Assembly (NCBI RefSeq): GCF_042932805.1
Contig: NZ_CP170633.1
Coordinates: forward strand, 434,001-498,000
Source: Ascidiaceihabitans sp029251465
GTDB taxonomy: Bacteria; Pseudomonadota; Alphaproteobacteria; Rhodobacterales; Rhodobacteraceae
DNA length: 64,000 nucleotides
Direction: 5' to 3'
The position numbers and the translations under genes were made by a program. Below are positions 19,077 to 28,280 of the stretch, one piece after another. The number at the start of each line of letters is the position of its first letter. The first letter of the stretch is position 1. The notes under the pieces are model-generated. The model saw only the letters and a list, made by a program, of their open reading frames with translations. It was not told the DNA's origin and did no database searches.

Positions 19077-21668
19077 ATGAAAAAATCCATCAAGCAGCGC
19101 AGCATGTTTCGCATAAACAGCATCTTTGTGAAATGTGCAGGTGTCGCAGCAATTGCCATTCTGCTGGTGGTTGGTTTTATGGATTACATGGTGCGCCACA
19201 ACGCGATTGATTTGACCGCAGCCGGGCTGAGCCAACGTGCGAAAGATGTAAATGGCCTGCTTGCCATTCAACTTGGCGGGTCAATCAAATTTGGAAATTC
19301 CGTTGCCGTTCAAGAAATTTTGGACAGCGTTGTTGAAACTGCGCGACCCGATGCAATTGGTGGTTTGGTCGTAAACGGTAACAACATCGTATTGTACCAG
19401 TCTGAGGGTGCGGAATTTGACACCGATGTGATGAACGCTCTGATCGGACAGGTCCTGGAAACCGGGGTCGCTGCGACGACTGCTGATGGGCTTATTGTGG
19501 CGACGCCCTCTTTGTTTGGCGAAGGGAATGCAATCGCAGGTGTGGTTGTCAGCCAATGGACGGCGCAACATAGTATGGCGCTGGTGGACGAGGGTCATAA
19601 ATCCATGATCAAATGGAGCGGGCTGGTATTTCTTATCGCGCTTTCCGGGTTGGTGTCGTTCCTGTGGCAAACTCTGTCCCGACCGCTTGTACGTATCGAG
19701 GCGGCCGTCGCCGAAGTGGAGGCTGGCAATTACAAGATCCAGATCCCCGCGACGAAACGAGGCGATGAAATTGGTGGAATCGCCCAACGATTGGATCACT
19801 TTCGCGCCGCCCTTTCCATTGCGCGGGATGCACAACGAGAAAACGCATTTCGCGGATCTGCATTTGAGGGCTCAACAGCTGCGATGATGATGGTGGATGA
19901 AGCATTCAAAGTAACGTTTGTTAACCCCGCATGTATCAATCTGTTGGACCATATCGGCAGCGAGCTGCGGAGCGAATGGCCAAATTTGAATGAACACGGT
20001 TACGAAGGCCATGATTTATCCGAAATGGCAGGCTTGTCCGAGGTGATTACCCGGGCAAAGGACAACCCAGAAAATGGGCTTCCAACAACCGTGAATTTAC
20101 GAATTGCAGAAACCTATCTAAGTGTCAGCATCAATGCAGCACAGGACGATCAAGGCGCAGTCATTGGCGCAGTCATTGAGTGGAGCGATGAAACAAGTGC
20201 TCAACGTGATGCGGCCGTGTTACAAACAATCGAAAAGAAACAAGTGCGGCTAGAGTTTTGCGCAGACGGGCGTTGTGAATTGGCAAATGACAACGCGGTC
20301 AACTCCTTGAACGTAATGTTGCAGACAGGGGATACACTAACCTTTGCGGAGCTTTTCCCTTCTGCGCAACCTCAAGCAGGGGTATCTGGTGATCTAAAGG
20401 CGGCGGTTTTGTCCGGTAAAGAAGTCTATGGAAGCTTCAATATTAATGTCCTCGGTTCGGATGAAGTCCGGACATTTGATGGTAGTTTTGGGTCAATTTT
20501 TGCCCCCGACGGAAGTTTGGAGAGGGCATTGTTTTTGGGTACTGACGTAACCGAAGCAAACAGAGAACTTCGGGCAGCGGATGCACAAAGAGAGCGTATT
20601 TCCAAAGAACAAGAAAGCGTTGTTTCTGAGTTGGGTAAGGCATTACAAAAGCTGGCAGATGGCGCTTTGACGGCCCAGATCGAAACAACATTTCCAGTGG
20701 AATATGAAAAGCTTCGTGCCGATTTTAATGCTGCTACGATTGCTCTTAGTCAAGCGGTGGGCGTCGTCACAAAAAATGTCACGTCGATTAGATCTGAAAC
20801 GACCAATATTTCAGAAGCGGCCGAAGATTTAGCTGCTCGCACTGAACGCCAAGCCACAACGCTAGAGGAAACAGCAGCGGCGATGGATCAGTTGACCAAG
20901 TCAGTCAGCGGGGCCGCACAAGGGGCTGATCAAGCGAGCAAAATTTCCGACGCTGCCAAACGAAACGCGGAAGAAGGTGGTGGCGTCGCCCGCAAAGCTG
21001 TAATTGCGATGGGCGAAATAAAAGCGTCGTCTCAAGAGATTTCTAAAATTACATGTGTCATTGATGACATTGCATTTCAGACTAACCTGCTGGCTTTAAA
21101 CGCTGGCGTGGAGGCTGCACGTGCCGGTGAAGCAGGGCGCGGGTTTGCGGTTGTTGCAACTGAAGTTCGTGCTTTAGCGCAACGCTCTTCAGAGGCCGCG
21201 AGTGAGATAAATGCACTTATCGCTGCGAGTGAGGATCACGTGGACCAAGGTGTAGATCTAGTTGGACGTACTGGTACGGCCCTTGACGAGATTGTTGTTT
21301 CGGTCGCTGATATTTCTGAGCGCGTTGCCCAAATAGCGTGTTCGGCCCGCGAACAATCCGCTGGTTTGAACGAAATCAATGAAGCAGTTATCGAACTGGA
21401 TCATGTGACACAGCAAAACACCGTAATGTTTGATAAAACCACAGCAGCGAGCCTTGCTATGACGCAAGAAGCTGATGCTTTAGCCTTGGCTGTTGCAAAA
21501 TTCGAATTGGCCGAAGATCCGCCATTGGGAATGCAATTTGAAAAGGTTAGTCACTTTTCCCCCACGGTAGATGATGACCAACCGAAAGCCGTCGACAAGT
21601 TTGAGCATCGCGAAAACTTGGCAATTGCGAAAGTCGCGAACGGGACTTCCGGTTGGGAAGAGTTTTAA
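19077..21668 (+). CDS. Methyl-accepting chemotaxis protein with PAS domain and CheR-docking tail
   Basis: Membrane chemoreceptor, 863 aa. Transmembrane helices at about residues 20-41 and 180-200 flank a roughly 140-residue periplasmic sensor. A HAMP domain follows (RPLVRIEAAVAEVEAGNYKI), then a PAS-like region (about 260-370), a second PAS-like region (about 390-500) and the signalling hairpin with tip IDDIAFQTNLLALNAGVEAAR. The protein ends in GWEEF, matching the xWxxF pentapeptide that tethers CheR/CheB in enterobacterial receptors. No other che genes are nearby. The cytoplasmic half is AT-richer than the N-terminal half. Confidence 0.93.
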   Translation: MKKSIKQRSMFRINSIFVKCAGVAAIAILLVVGFMDYMVRHNAIDLTAAGLSQRAKDVNGLLAIQLGGSIKFGNSVAVQEILDSVVETARPDAIGGLVVNGNNIVLYQSEGAEFDTDVMNALIGQVLETGVAATTADGLIVATPSLFGEGNAIAGVVVSQWTAQHSMALVDEGHKSMIKWSGLVFLIALSGLVSFLWQTLSRPLVRIEAAVAEVEAGNYKIQIPATKRGDEIGGIAQRLDHFRAALSIARDAQRENAFRGSAFEGSTAAMMMVDEAFKVTFVNPACINLLDHIGSELRSEWPNLNEHGYEGHDLSEMAGLSEVITRAKDNPENGLPTTVNLRIAETYLSVSINAAQDDQGAVIGAVIEWSDETSAQRDAAVLQTIEKKQVRLEFCADGRCELANDNAVNSLNVMLQTGDTLTFAELFPSAQPQAGVSGDLKAAVLSGKEVYGSFNINVLGSDEVRTFDGSFGSIFAPDGSLERALFLGTDVTEANRELRAADAQRERISKEQESVVSELGKALQKLADGALTAQIETTFPVEYEKLRADFNAATIALSQAVGVVTKNVTSIRSETTNISEAAEDLAARTERQATTLEETAAAMDQLTKSVSGAAQGADQASKISDAAKRNAEEGGGVARKAVIAMGEIKASSQEISKITCVIDDIAFQTNLLALNAGVEAARAGEAGRGFAVVATEVRALAQRSSEAASEINALIAASEDHVDQGVDLVGRTGTALDEIVVSVADISERVAQIACSAREQSAGLNEINEAVIELDHVTQQNTVMFDKTTAASLAMTQEADALALAVAKFELAEDPPLGMQFEKVSHFSPTVDDDQPKAVDKFEHRENLAIAKVANGTSGWEEF

Positions 21669-21707
21669 CCCATGAAATAGCTGTTCATTCTGGATCGCAA
21701 AAAATTG

Positions 21708-23435
21708 TTAATTTGCCGGTTCGCGGGTCCCAGAAAAGCGCTCTTGCCATGCGGCGGTGTCCTCATCGCTGATCTTTGCAAACAATACTTCAGGAACGTC
21801 AAAAGCGTGACCAACTTCCAAAATTGAAAGAGCTGCTGCAACATCTTTAGGCCATTCGAATGCATCAATGTGCATAGTTTCCAGCAAGCTTTTTGCGGCG
21901 TCCGGAATGAAGGGTGCCGACAGATTTGCGTAAAAACCGATCAAATTTAAGGCCAGCCGGATTTGTGCTGCGGCCTGATCTGGGTCCGTCTTGAACGTGG
22001 TCCAAGGTGCTGTTGTTTGTAGATACTCATTACCAGCAACCCAAATTCCGCGAAGCTCTGCTGCCGCTTTGCGTACTTCGATTGCGTCCATGTGATCTTG
22101 ATAACGCTCCAATCGCACCTGTAAGTCAGTGATCAAGTTGTGTTCCTCAGCACCGTATTCACCGCCCTCTGGAACTGCTTCGCTAAATTTTGACCGGCAA
22201 AATTTTGTCACACGAGACACAAAATTCCCAAGGACATCCGCGAGATCTTTGTTCGTCGATTGTTGGAAGTTTTCCCAAGTGAATTCGCTGTCCGAATTTT
22301 CAGGGCAATGGCTAAGCAACCACCAACGCCAATAATCTGGCGGCAATAGATTGAGCGCTTGATCCATAAATACTCCGCGACCTTGGCTGGTCGAAAATTG
22401 CCCACCGTCGTAGTTTAAGAAGTTGAAAGACTTTAGGTGATCAACCATTTTCCAAGGTTCCCCCGAGCCTAAGATTGTGGCGGGAAAGCTGAGAGTATGA
22501 AACGGTACGTTATCTTTGCCCATGAATTGGGTGTAAGTGACATCTTCTGCGCCTTTGTCGGTACGCCACCAACGTTCCCAAGCTGCATCATCTTTGCCGT
22601 TCGCTTTCGCCCACTCACCGGCGCAAGCGATGTACTCGATGGGCGCGTCAAACCACACATAGAATACTTTGCCTTCCATTCCAGGCCAATCTGCATCACC
22701 GTTTTTGACTGGAATACCCCAATCCAGATCACGCGTGATTCCGCGGTCTCGTAGGCCGTCGCCATCGTGCAACCATTTGCGCGCAATGGAAGTTGTCAGG
22801 ATTGGCCAATCTTTTTTAGATTCGATCCAAGCGTCTAGTTGATCCCGCATCATGGATTGGCGCAGGAAAAGGTGTTTGGTTTCGCGAACTTCCAGATCTG
22901 TGGACCCCGAGATTGCTGAGCGCGGGTTGACCAAATCTGTCGGATCAAGCTGCTTGGTGCAGTTTTCGCATTGATCGCCGCGCGCCTTGTCATAATCGCA
23001 GTTTGGGCAAGTACCTTCGACATATCGATCCGGCAAAAACCGCCCATCGGCGTTAGAATAAATTTGCTTGTCGCTGACTTCCCGGATCAATCCTGCGTCT
23101 TGCAGTTTTCCGGCAAAATGCTGGGTCAGCTTGTGGTTTTCTGCGGACGATGAGCGTCCGAAATGGTCAAACGACATGCGAAACCCGTCCGCAATCTGCG
23201 CCTGAACATCGTGCATTTCTGCGCAGTATTCTGCGACCGGTTTGCCCGCTTTGGCTGCCGCCAGTTCAGCCGGCGTTCCGTGCTCATCCGTTGCGCACAG
23301 GAATAAAACCTCGTTTCCACGTGCGCGTTGATAGCGTGCGTACAGATCGGCGGGCAGTTGGCTGCCGATCAGATTTCCGAGATGTTTGATCCCGTTGATG
23401 TAGGGAATCGCTGAAGTGATCAGGTGACGGGTCAT
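21708..23435 (-). CDS. metG: Methionyl-tRNA synthetase
   Basis: Class I aminoacyl-tRNA synthetase charging tRNA-Met, 575 aa. The HIGH-type signature reads NGIKHLGNL near residue 14. A Zn knuckle is present (CPNCDYDKARGDQCENC). The KMSKS loop reads FSTSQGRGVF, a variant I recall from related alphaproteobacterial MetRS proteins. There is no C-terminal EMAP-like tRNA-binding domain, as usual for this length. About two thirds of the gene lies in an AT-richer tract than its neighbours, although the protein looks like ordinary Rhodobacteraceae MetG. It is convergent with the chemoreceptor gene. Confidence 0.97.
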   Translation of the reverse strand: MTRHLITSAIPYINGIKHLGNLIGSQLPADLYARYQRARGNEVLFLCATDEHGTPAELAAAKAGKPVAEYCAEMHDVQAQIADGFRMSFDHFGRSSSAENHKLTQHFAGKLQDAGLIREVSDKQIYSNADGRFLPDRYVEGTCPNCDYDKARGDQCENCTKQLDPTDLVNPRSAISGSTDLEVRETKHLFLRQSMMRDQLDAWIESKKDWPILTTSIARKWLHDGDGLRDRGITRDLDWGIPVKNGDADWPGMEGKVFYVWFDAPIEYIACAGEWAKANGKDDAAWERWWRTDKGAEDVTYTQFMGKDNVPFHTLSFPATILGSGEPWKMVDHLKSFNFLNYDGGQFSTSQGRGVFMDQALNLLPPDYWRWWLLSHCPENSDSEFTWENFQQSTNKDLADVLGNFVSRVTKFCRSKFSEAVPEGGEYGAEEHNLITDLQVRLERYQDHMDAIEVRKAAAELRGIWVAGNEYLQTTAPWTTFKTDPDQAAAQIRLALNLIGFYANLSAPFIPDAAKSLLETMHIDAFEWPKDVAAALSILEVGHAFDVPEVLFAKISDEDTAAWQERFSGTREPAN

Positions 23436-23518
23436 GGTTTCGCCTTTGGAACGGTTCGGGGCAAAAAGCCCACGTTTGTCGCAGCTTTAGCAGGGGGACG
23501 CAGGCGGGGGAAGACGCG

Positions 23519-24742
23519 CTAGTCGCGTTTGCGCGATTTGCCCGTCAGTCGCCCGATCAAAAAAGATGTGCGTGGTGCGTAAATGTAGCGTGTTTTGTCT
23601 TCGCGGGTGGGGCGTGCGCGCATGCGCGTTAACCCAAATATGATAAGCAACACATGCCCGCTTGCGATCATTATGAATAGCGCGCGGGGACCGAATGCGT
23701 CGATCAAAATCGATGCACCATAGGGTGCGGCGATGGCCCCAAGGGCAAAATAGAACATCAACGCGGCTGACAATTCGACCCTTTCTGAATCATCTGCAAA
23801 GTCGTGGGCATGTGCGGCCGCGACTGAATAAATCGGAAACGATGTCATCCCGAACAGGAATGCGGCCAGCATGATCCCGTTCACACCTAGCCCCGTGGAA
23901 AGGACAGTAACAGCGCAGCTGAGCATTGCGGCAACCGACAGCCAGATCAATACCCAGCGACGGTCGAATTTGTCGGCGAGCCAGCCAACGGGATATTGGG
24001 CGATGGCCCCGCCAAGGACGAACGCGGACAGAAAATAGGCGATTTGGCCGGCGCTCAGACCAACTTCTTGGCCGTAAAGTGGTCCGACCATACGAAAGGA
24101 TGCGCTGGACAATGCGGCAACGACGACCCCTGCTGCGGCCAGTGGCGACCGCTCAAACGCCAATCTTGGACGTAGGCGTGGGGCTGACGGCGTGGCAGGT
24201 TGCGGTACTTTGGTAAGGGTCAAGGGCAACAAGGCAGCACAGCACAGAATTGCCAAAAGGTTGTACGAAACATAACTGGCGGGTGCCAACACCCCGATCA
24301 TCATTTGTGCCATCAAAGACCCGCTCATGTCGACGATCCGGTAGACGCCCATGGCCCTCCCGCGCGTTTCGTTTGTGACTTTGGCCTGTAACCAAGCCTC
24401 GACCACGGTGTAGCAGCCGGCCACACAGATGCCGGATGCGATGCGCATTCCGGCCCACGCATAGGGGTTAACGATCAGCATATGCGCCAGCAATCCGATA
24501 GCTCCGGCGGCTGTGAATGCGGCAAAGGCACGTGAATGACCGACGCTGCCCATCAATCGTGGTGCCCACCAACAGCCGATGAAAAATCCTAAGAAATGCG
24601 ACGACCCCAAAAGCCCGATTTGCTGATTTGAGAAACCCAGAGCCAAACCGGACAATGCGTCCAAGGGACCAACCCCGCCCGAGCTGAGTTGCAGCAAGAG
24701 GACGGACAAGAACAAAGCGGCAAATGAGATGAGCAAACGCAT
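23519..24742 (-). CDS. MFS transporter (YcaD-like)
   Basis: Twelve-helix major facilitator, 407 aa, probably an exporter or small-solute transporter. The first cytoplasmic loop carries a GFFIGCWWAPRLMGSVGHSR motif-A variant and the second half repeats GGAIAQYPVGWLADKFDRR, the classic motif A between TM8 and TM9. The C-terminal tail is basic (GRLTGKSRKRD). The next gene on this strand is metG 83 bases downstream, but nothing suggests a functional link. Substrate cannot be assigned. Confidence 0.85.
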   Translation of the reverse strand: MRLLISFAALFLSVLLLQLSSGGVGPLDALSGLALGFSNQQIGLLGSSHFLGFFIGCWWAPRLMGSVGHSRAFAAFTAAGAIGLLAHMLIVNPYAWAGMRIASGICVAGCYTVVEAWLQAKVTNETRGRAMGVYRIVDMSGSLMAQMMIGVLAPASYVSYNLLAILCCAALLPLTLTKVPQPATPSAPRLRPRLAFERSPLAAAGVVVAALSSASFRMVGPLYGQEVGLSAGQIAYFLSAFVLGGAIAQYPVGWLADKFDRRWVLIWLSVAAMLSCAVTVLSTGLGVNGIMLAAFLFGMTSFPIYSVAAAHAHDFADDSERVELSAALMFYFALGAIAAPYGASILIDAFGPRALFIMIASGHVLLIIFGLTRMRARPTREDKTRYIYAPRTSFLIGRLTGKSRKRD

Positions 24743-24812
24743 GTGCCAAGGTATGCGCGCGTTGCGGGGTTAGGTGTTAGGGTTTTTCGACAAAGTTGCG
24801 TCGTTTTTGTCC

Positions 24813-25400
24813 CTAGGTTGCGGCGCTGATGTCAGCGTCGATATCCATTTGCACCGTATTGGCGACCAATTCGGGGTATCCGATTGCGCCAAAGGCGGTG
24901 CGGTCCAGCTGACCGCGCAGACGCACGCTAAGCTGACGTAGGTCGCCTTTGGCGCTGCCTGTTGGGCGGAATATATTGGCGTCAAACCGGATAGGTTTTG
25001 TGACGCCGCGTAGGGTCAGTTGCCCGCTCATGACGGCCCCGTCCGAAATCCGCCCCTGTGGTCCAAGAGTGATCTTGGTGGATCGAAAACGGGCAAGCGG
25101 GTGGGCGTTTGCATCCAGAACTGCAGGTGATTTTAGCGCTTGGGTGGCGAACACCAACCCTGTGCGAGCGCGCCTGACATCAGCGCTGACATCCACGAAA
25201 GAATTGCTAAGATCGTTCGGATCAATGCGAATATCTGCGGTGCTGACGGGGATGCGGCCAGATTGTGCGACGCCATTTAGTAAAAATGTATAGGTTATGC
25301 GTGCCCCGTTTTTGCCCAAAACATAAGGGCGCTGGGCGGCGATGCTGGGGGTGGCGACACAGGCAGCGCTGGCGGCAATCATGAACGTGCGGCGGTGCAT
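24813..25400 (-). CDS. YceI-family periplasmic lipocalin-like protein
   Basis: Secreted 195-aa YceI-domain protein with an N-terminal signal (MHRRTFMIAASAACVATPSIAA). The domain shows the alternating hydrophobic strands of the YceI barrel, including the family-typical GQLTLRGVTKPIRFD and the C-terminal LDRTAFGAIGYPELVANTVQMDIDADI split by a turn. YceI proteins bind polyisoprenoids or similar amphiphiles in the periplasm; the ligand here is unknown. It lies 57 bases after an ImuA-like gene on the same strand. Confidence 0.85.
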   Translation of the reverse strand: MHRRTFMIAASAACVATPSIAAQRPYVLGKNGARITYTFLLNGVAQSGRIPVSTADIRIDPNDLSNSFVDVSADVRRARTGLVFATQALKSPAVLDANAHPLARFRSTKITLGPQGRISDGAVMSGQLTLRGVTKPIRFDANIFRPTGSAKGDLRQLSVRLRGQLDRTAFGAIGYPELVANTVQMDIDADISAAT

Positions 25401-25457
25401 AGCAGTCCTCCTCTGGTCACGGGGATATTAGCGCGTTTTAAGCGGATTAGTAGCGCA

Positions 25458-26087
25458 TCACGCGACTTTGATCGGAGTTGCGATCTGCGGCAGGTTCTGC
25501 CCACGTGGGGTGCGCAACGTCCAAACCTGTTGGGGGGCCATGCGTGCGCGCAAGCGTTCCAGCCGCCATTGTTGGCGTTTGGGGGCGTGATCTGACGTAA
25601 GGTGCCAACGGGTTTCGACCCCTTGCGCGCCTCCCATGCCGGGGGTCAAAAGCAGGCCCAGCGGCATGCGCCCACTGATTTGCCCGCCTTGTTCTGCGGC
25701 CAAATGCATGCGGCGTACTTCGGTCAGACCCGGAAGGCCGGGCAGGTCTGCAATGACAAGCGAGACAGTCCCCGAGCGCAAGGTTTCCTCGACGCACCAC
25801 AAAACGTCCTCGGGACTGCGGGTGCGCACGAACAACAGGCGCGCAGGATCAAGGATTTCGCGCATGGCACAGGGCATCAGCTGTGTGGCGTGCCAACTGG
25901 GGGCGATCCACAGAATCGGGCCGGTGGTTTGTGCCCCCGCCCACAGCGCAAAACGATGACGTGCATTGCCACAGGCCTCGTGCACACGCCCCAAAGGCAG
26001 TTGCAAATCAGGGGCTTGAGGCAGCAGGGCAAGGCTGGGTGCGGTCCGTTTTGGCTGCCGCTTGAGCAGGGGATGGGTGACTGGCAT
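25458..26087 (-). CDS. ImuA-like RecA-fold protein without adjacent imuB/dnaE2
   Basis: A 209-aa protein (221 aa if TTG 26123 is used) resembling ImuA, the RecA-like accessory of the ImuB-DnaE2 mutagenic repair complex. Typical stretches are LPLGRVHEACGNARHRFALWAG, split by a short turn, and LWIAPSWHATQLMPCAMREI, plus a probable Walker B-like strand (TVSLVIADLPGLPGL). No Walker A GKT is present, as usual for ImuA. Neither candidate start has a good ribosome site. imuB and dnaE2 normally follow directly; here YceI follows, so this copy is an orphan. Family call moderate. Confidence 0.6.
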   Translation of the reverse strand: MPVTHPLLKRQPKRTAPSLALLPQAPDLQLPLGRVHEACGNARHRFALWAGAQTTGPILWIAPSWHATQLMPCAMREILDPARLLFVRTRSPEDVLWCVEETLRSGTVSLVIADLPGLPGLTEVRRMHLAAEQGGQISGRMPLGLLLTPGMGGAQGVETRWHLTSDHAPKRQQWRLERLRARMAPQQVWTLRTPRGQNLPQIATPIKVA

Positions 26088-26200
26088 GAAATGATTATGT
26101 TCATATTCACCTTTTGTTCTCAAGGCATTTTTAAACGTATTTCACTTGCAGTGGCGCAGGCGCACGGTAGGATCGCCGGAAATCAGTCGAAGGAATAGCC

Positions 26201-27244
26201 ATGCGAATGAAGCCATTGGGCCGCACCAAGATCGAAGTATCGGAGTTGTGCTTAGGCTCGATGACGTGGGGCACGCAGAACACGGCTGAGGAAGGGCACG
26301 ACCAGATCGATCGCGCCTTGGACGCAGGTATTAACTTTATCGACACCGCAGAAATGTACCCGGTGAACCCGATCAGCAAAGAAACCGTTGGTCGCACGGA
26401 ACGGATCATTGGTTTGTGGTTCGAACGCGCGTCGCGGCGCTCTGACGTGGTTTTGGCGACCAAACATTCAGGGTCCGGTATGGGCTACGTGCGTGAGGGA
26501 GCCCCGATTTCGGCGACGTCAATCCCCGAAACCATCGAGGGATCGTTGCGCCGCCTCAAGACGGACTACATTGATCTGTACCAATTCCACTGGCCCAATC
26601 GCGGCAGCTATATGTTTCGCCAGAATTGGACCTATGACCCATCCAGTCAGAACCGCGCCGAGACGCTGGACAACATGGAAGAGTGTTTGGAGGCCCTGCA
26701 AAAAGAAGTCAAACGCGGTACAATTCGCGCCTTTGGCCTGAGCAACGAAAGCGCATGGGGCACGACGCAGTGGCTGGCCGCAGCCGAGCGCAAAGGCGGG
26801 CCGCGTGTGGCCTCGGTTCAGAACGAATATTCGCTGCTGTGCCGGTTGTATGACACCGACATGGCCGAGATGAGCATGAACGAAGACGTCGGCCTACTGG
26901 CATTTTCGCCGCTGGCGACGGGCTTATTGACGGGCAAATATCAGGGTAAAAAGATCCCTAAAAAGTCCCGTATGACCCTAAGTCCTGAAATGGGTGGGCG
27001 TCGCACTGACCGTGCATTCAAGGCTGTGGATGCATATTTGAAAATCGCGAAAAAGCACGGGTTGGACCCAACACAAATGGCGCTTGCGTGGTGCTGCACA
27101 CGCCCGTTCATGGGCTCGGTTATTTTTGGTGCGACCACGATGGCGCAGTTGGATGTGGCGTTGGGAACAGTTGATGTGACCCTAAGCGACGAGGTGCTGA
27201 AAGAGATTGACGCGGCCCACCGTTTGCATCCGATGCCGTATTAA
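26201..27244 (+). CDS. NADP-dependent aldo/keto reductase (Tas-like)
   Basis: TIM-barrel oxidoreductase, 347 aa. The catalytic tetrad is visible: Asp and Tyr in FIDTAEMYPVNP, Lys in VLATKHSG and His in LYQFHWP. The C-terminal NADPH site contains FGATTMAQLDVALG. The Tas subgroup is suggested by the insert between the tyrosine motif and the lysine strand and by the RGSYMFRQNW region. AGGA lies nine bases before the ATG. It is convergent with the cdhR gene, four bases apart, and has no obvious link to carnitine breakdown. Substrate unknown. Confidence 0.9.
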   Translation: MRMKPLGRTKIEVSELCLGSMTWGTQNTAEEGHDQIDRALDAGINFIDTAEMYPVNPISKETVGRTERIIGLWFERASRRSDVVLATKHSGSGMGYVREGAPISATSIPETIEGSLRRLKTDYIDLYQFHWPNRGSYMFRQNWTYDPSSQNRAETLDNMEECLEALQKEVKRGTIRAFGLSNESAWGTTQWLAAAERKGGPRVASVQNEYSLLCRLYDTDMAEMSMNEDVGLLAFSPLATGLLTGKYQGKKIPKKSRMTLSPEMGGRRTDRAFKAVDAYLKIAKKHGLDPTQMALAWCCTRPFMGSVIFGATTMAQLDVALGTVDVTLSDEVLKEIDAAHRLHPMPY

Positions 27245-27248
27245 CCGG

Positions 27249-28232
27249 CTAACGTGAACGCTGCGCACGCGCGTTTATCCCGAATGCTTTGACATAAGCC
27301 CGAGCAAAGCTGGATTGTGAGGTGAAGCCCGTCGCAAGCGCAATGTCATGCAGCGGTTGCGTGGTGGTGGTGACCTGCCGTCTGGCCTCTAGCAATCGCA
27401 ACGACAGGTAATGCTGCTGCGCGGTTGTGTTCAGGGCGGCCCGAAATTGCAATTGCAGCGCGCGCGCACCGATCCCTAACTGCTTGGCAATCAGGGCAAT
27501 AGGCAGCGGCTCATCCAGCGCATCCTCCATCAAGGCATGGGCCCGCGCAGTTGTCCGAGTGTGGCGCTGCGGATCTGGATTACGCAACTGCGGCGCTGCG
27601 GGCGACGGGCTGTGATCCAGAATGAAACTGGCCGCAATTTGCGAGGCCAACCGCGCGCCATGATCGCGCCGGATCAGCGCCAGCATCATGTCAATCGCGG
27701 GTGTAGCACCGGCACTGGTCAACCGATTACCGCTGATCTGATAACGCGAATTCACCACGTGCACTTGCGGAAAATCACTGGACAGGCTGTCGATGTCTTC
27801 CCAGTGGGTCGTGGCACTTTGCCCGTCCAGCAGCCCCGCGCGCGCCATCACCCATGGACCGCCGTCAATGCCGGCCGTGTTCTGCGCAACATTTGCCAGC
27901 CGGCGCAGGCTGGCGCGCAATGCAGGTGTGGTTTGTGCCTTTAGTCGAAACCCCGCAACGATCACGAACAAATCGCAACGGTCGACTCGCGCAATCGGGG
28001 CGGCAGGCACAATCAACCCCGAGGTCAACTGAACATCCTGACTGGTCGGCGTCGCGAATTGCCACCGGAAAACCTCGCGCCCGGCATGTCGATTGGCAGC
28101 GCGCAAAGGATCGACGGCCGCAGCAAAGCTGAGCGTGTTGGTTGCATCCAGCACCAGAATTGTCGCTTTGGTGATTTTATCGGATTGCGGCAAGTAAGAT
28201 TCGCTTTGTGGCAAGTGTTTTGAACAAGCCAC
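27249..28232 (-). CDS. cdhR: GlxA/CdhR-type AraC regulator with DJ-1/PfpI domain, probable carnitine regulator
   Basis: A 327-aa regulator. Residues about 20-190 form a class I glutamine-amidotransferase-like (DJ-1/PfpI) domain (ATILVLDATNTLSFAAAVDP, NTAGIDGGPWVMARAGLL). The nucleophile Cys is replaced (TAGI where enzymes have C), so it is a sensor. Residues 225-327 are the AraC double helix-turn-helix (LPLHDIALATGFTSQSSFARAYVKAFG, broken by Q/S turns). It is divergent from a dehydrocarnitine-cleavage operon, the same arrangement as cdhR in Pseudomonas aeruginosa. The annotated GTG start overlaps a direct-repeat operator, so translation may begin at TTG 28217 or 28196. Confidence 0.8.
   Translation of the reverse strand: MACSKHLPQSESYLPQSDKITKATILVLDATNTLSFAAAVDPLRAANRHAGREVFRWQFATPTSQDVQLTSGLIVPAAPIARVDRCDLFVIVAGFRLKAQTTPALRASLRRLANVAQNTAGIDGGPWVMARAGLLDGQSATTHWEDIDSLSSDFPQVHVVNSRYQISGNRLTSAGATPAIDMMLALIRRDHGARLASQIAASFILDHSPSPAAPQLRNPDPQRHTRTTARAHALMEDALDEPLPIALIAKQLGIGARALQLQFRAALNTTAQQHYLSLRLLEARRQVTTTTQPLHDIALATGFTSQSSFARAYVKAFGINARAQRSR
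28185..28216 (+). promoter_or_regulatory. Direct-repeat operator, candidate CdhR/AraC half-sites
   Basis: TTGCGGCAAGT (28185-28195) and TTGTGGCAAGT (28206-28216) are direct repeats differing at one base, with a 21-base period, i.e. two helical turns. That spacing is characteristic of AraC-family half-sites. They lie 65 to 96 bases before the cdhC ATG, where an activator would sit, and overlap the first codons annotated for cdhR, which would allow autorepression. Seen directly; binding is inferred. Confidence 0.6.
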
Positions 28233-28280
28233 CGCATTATGGCAGGCAAATCAAGTAATATCGCTAAAGGGAGTGTGCAC

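Noticed and set aside
21708..23435. FSTSQ in place of KMSKS as a sign of an inactive or foreign MetRS
   Set aside because: I recall this variant as usual in related alphaproteobacterial MetRS proteins and the rest of the enzyme is intact.
26080..26130. Two GTTC half-sites upstream of the ImuA-like gene suggesting an alphaproteobacterial LexA box
   Set aside because: The spacing is 13 bases (GTTC-N13-GTTC), not the 7 of the GTTCN7GTTC box, so no SOS control is claimed.
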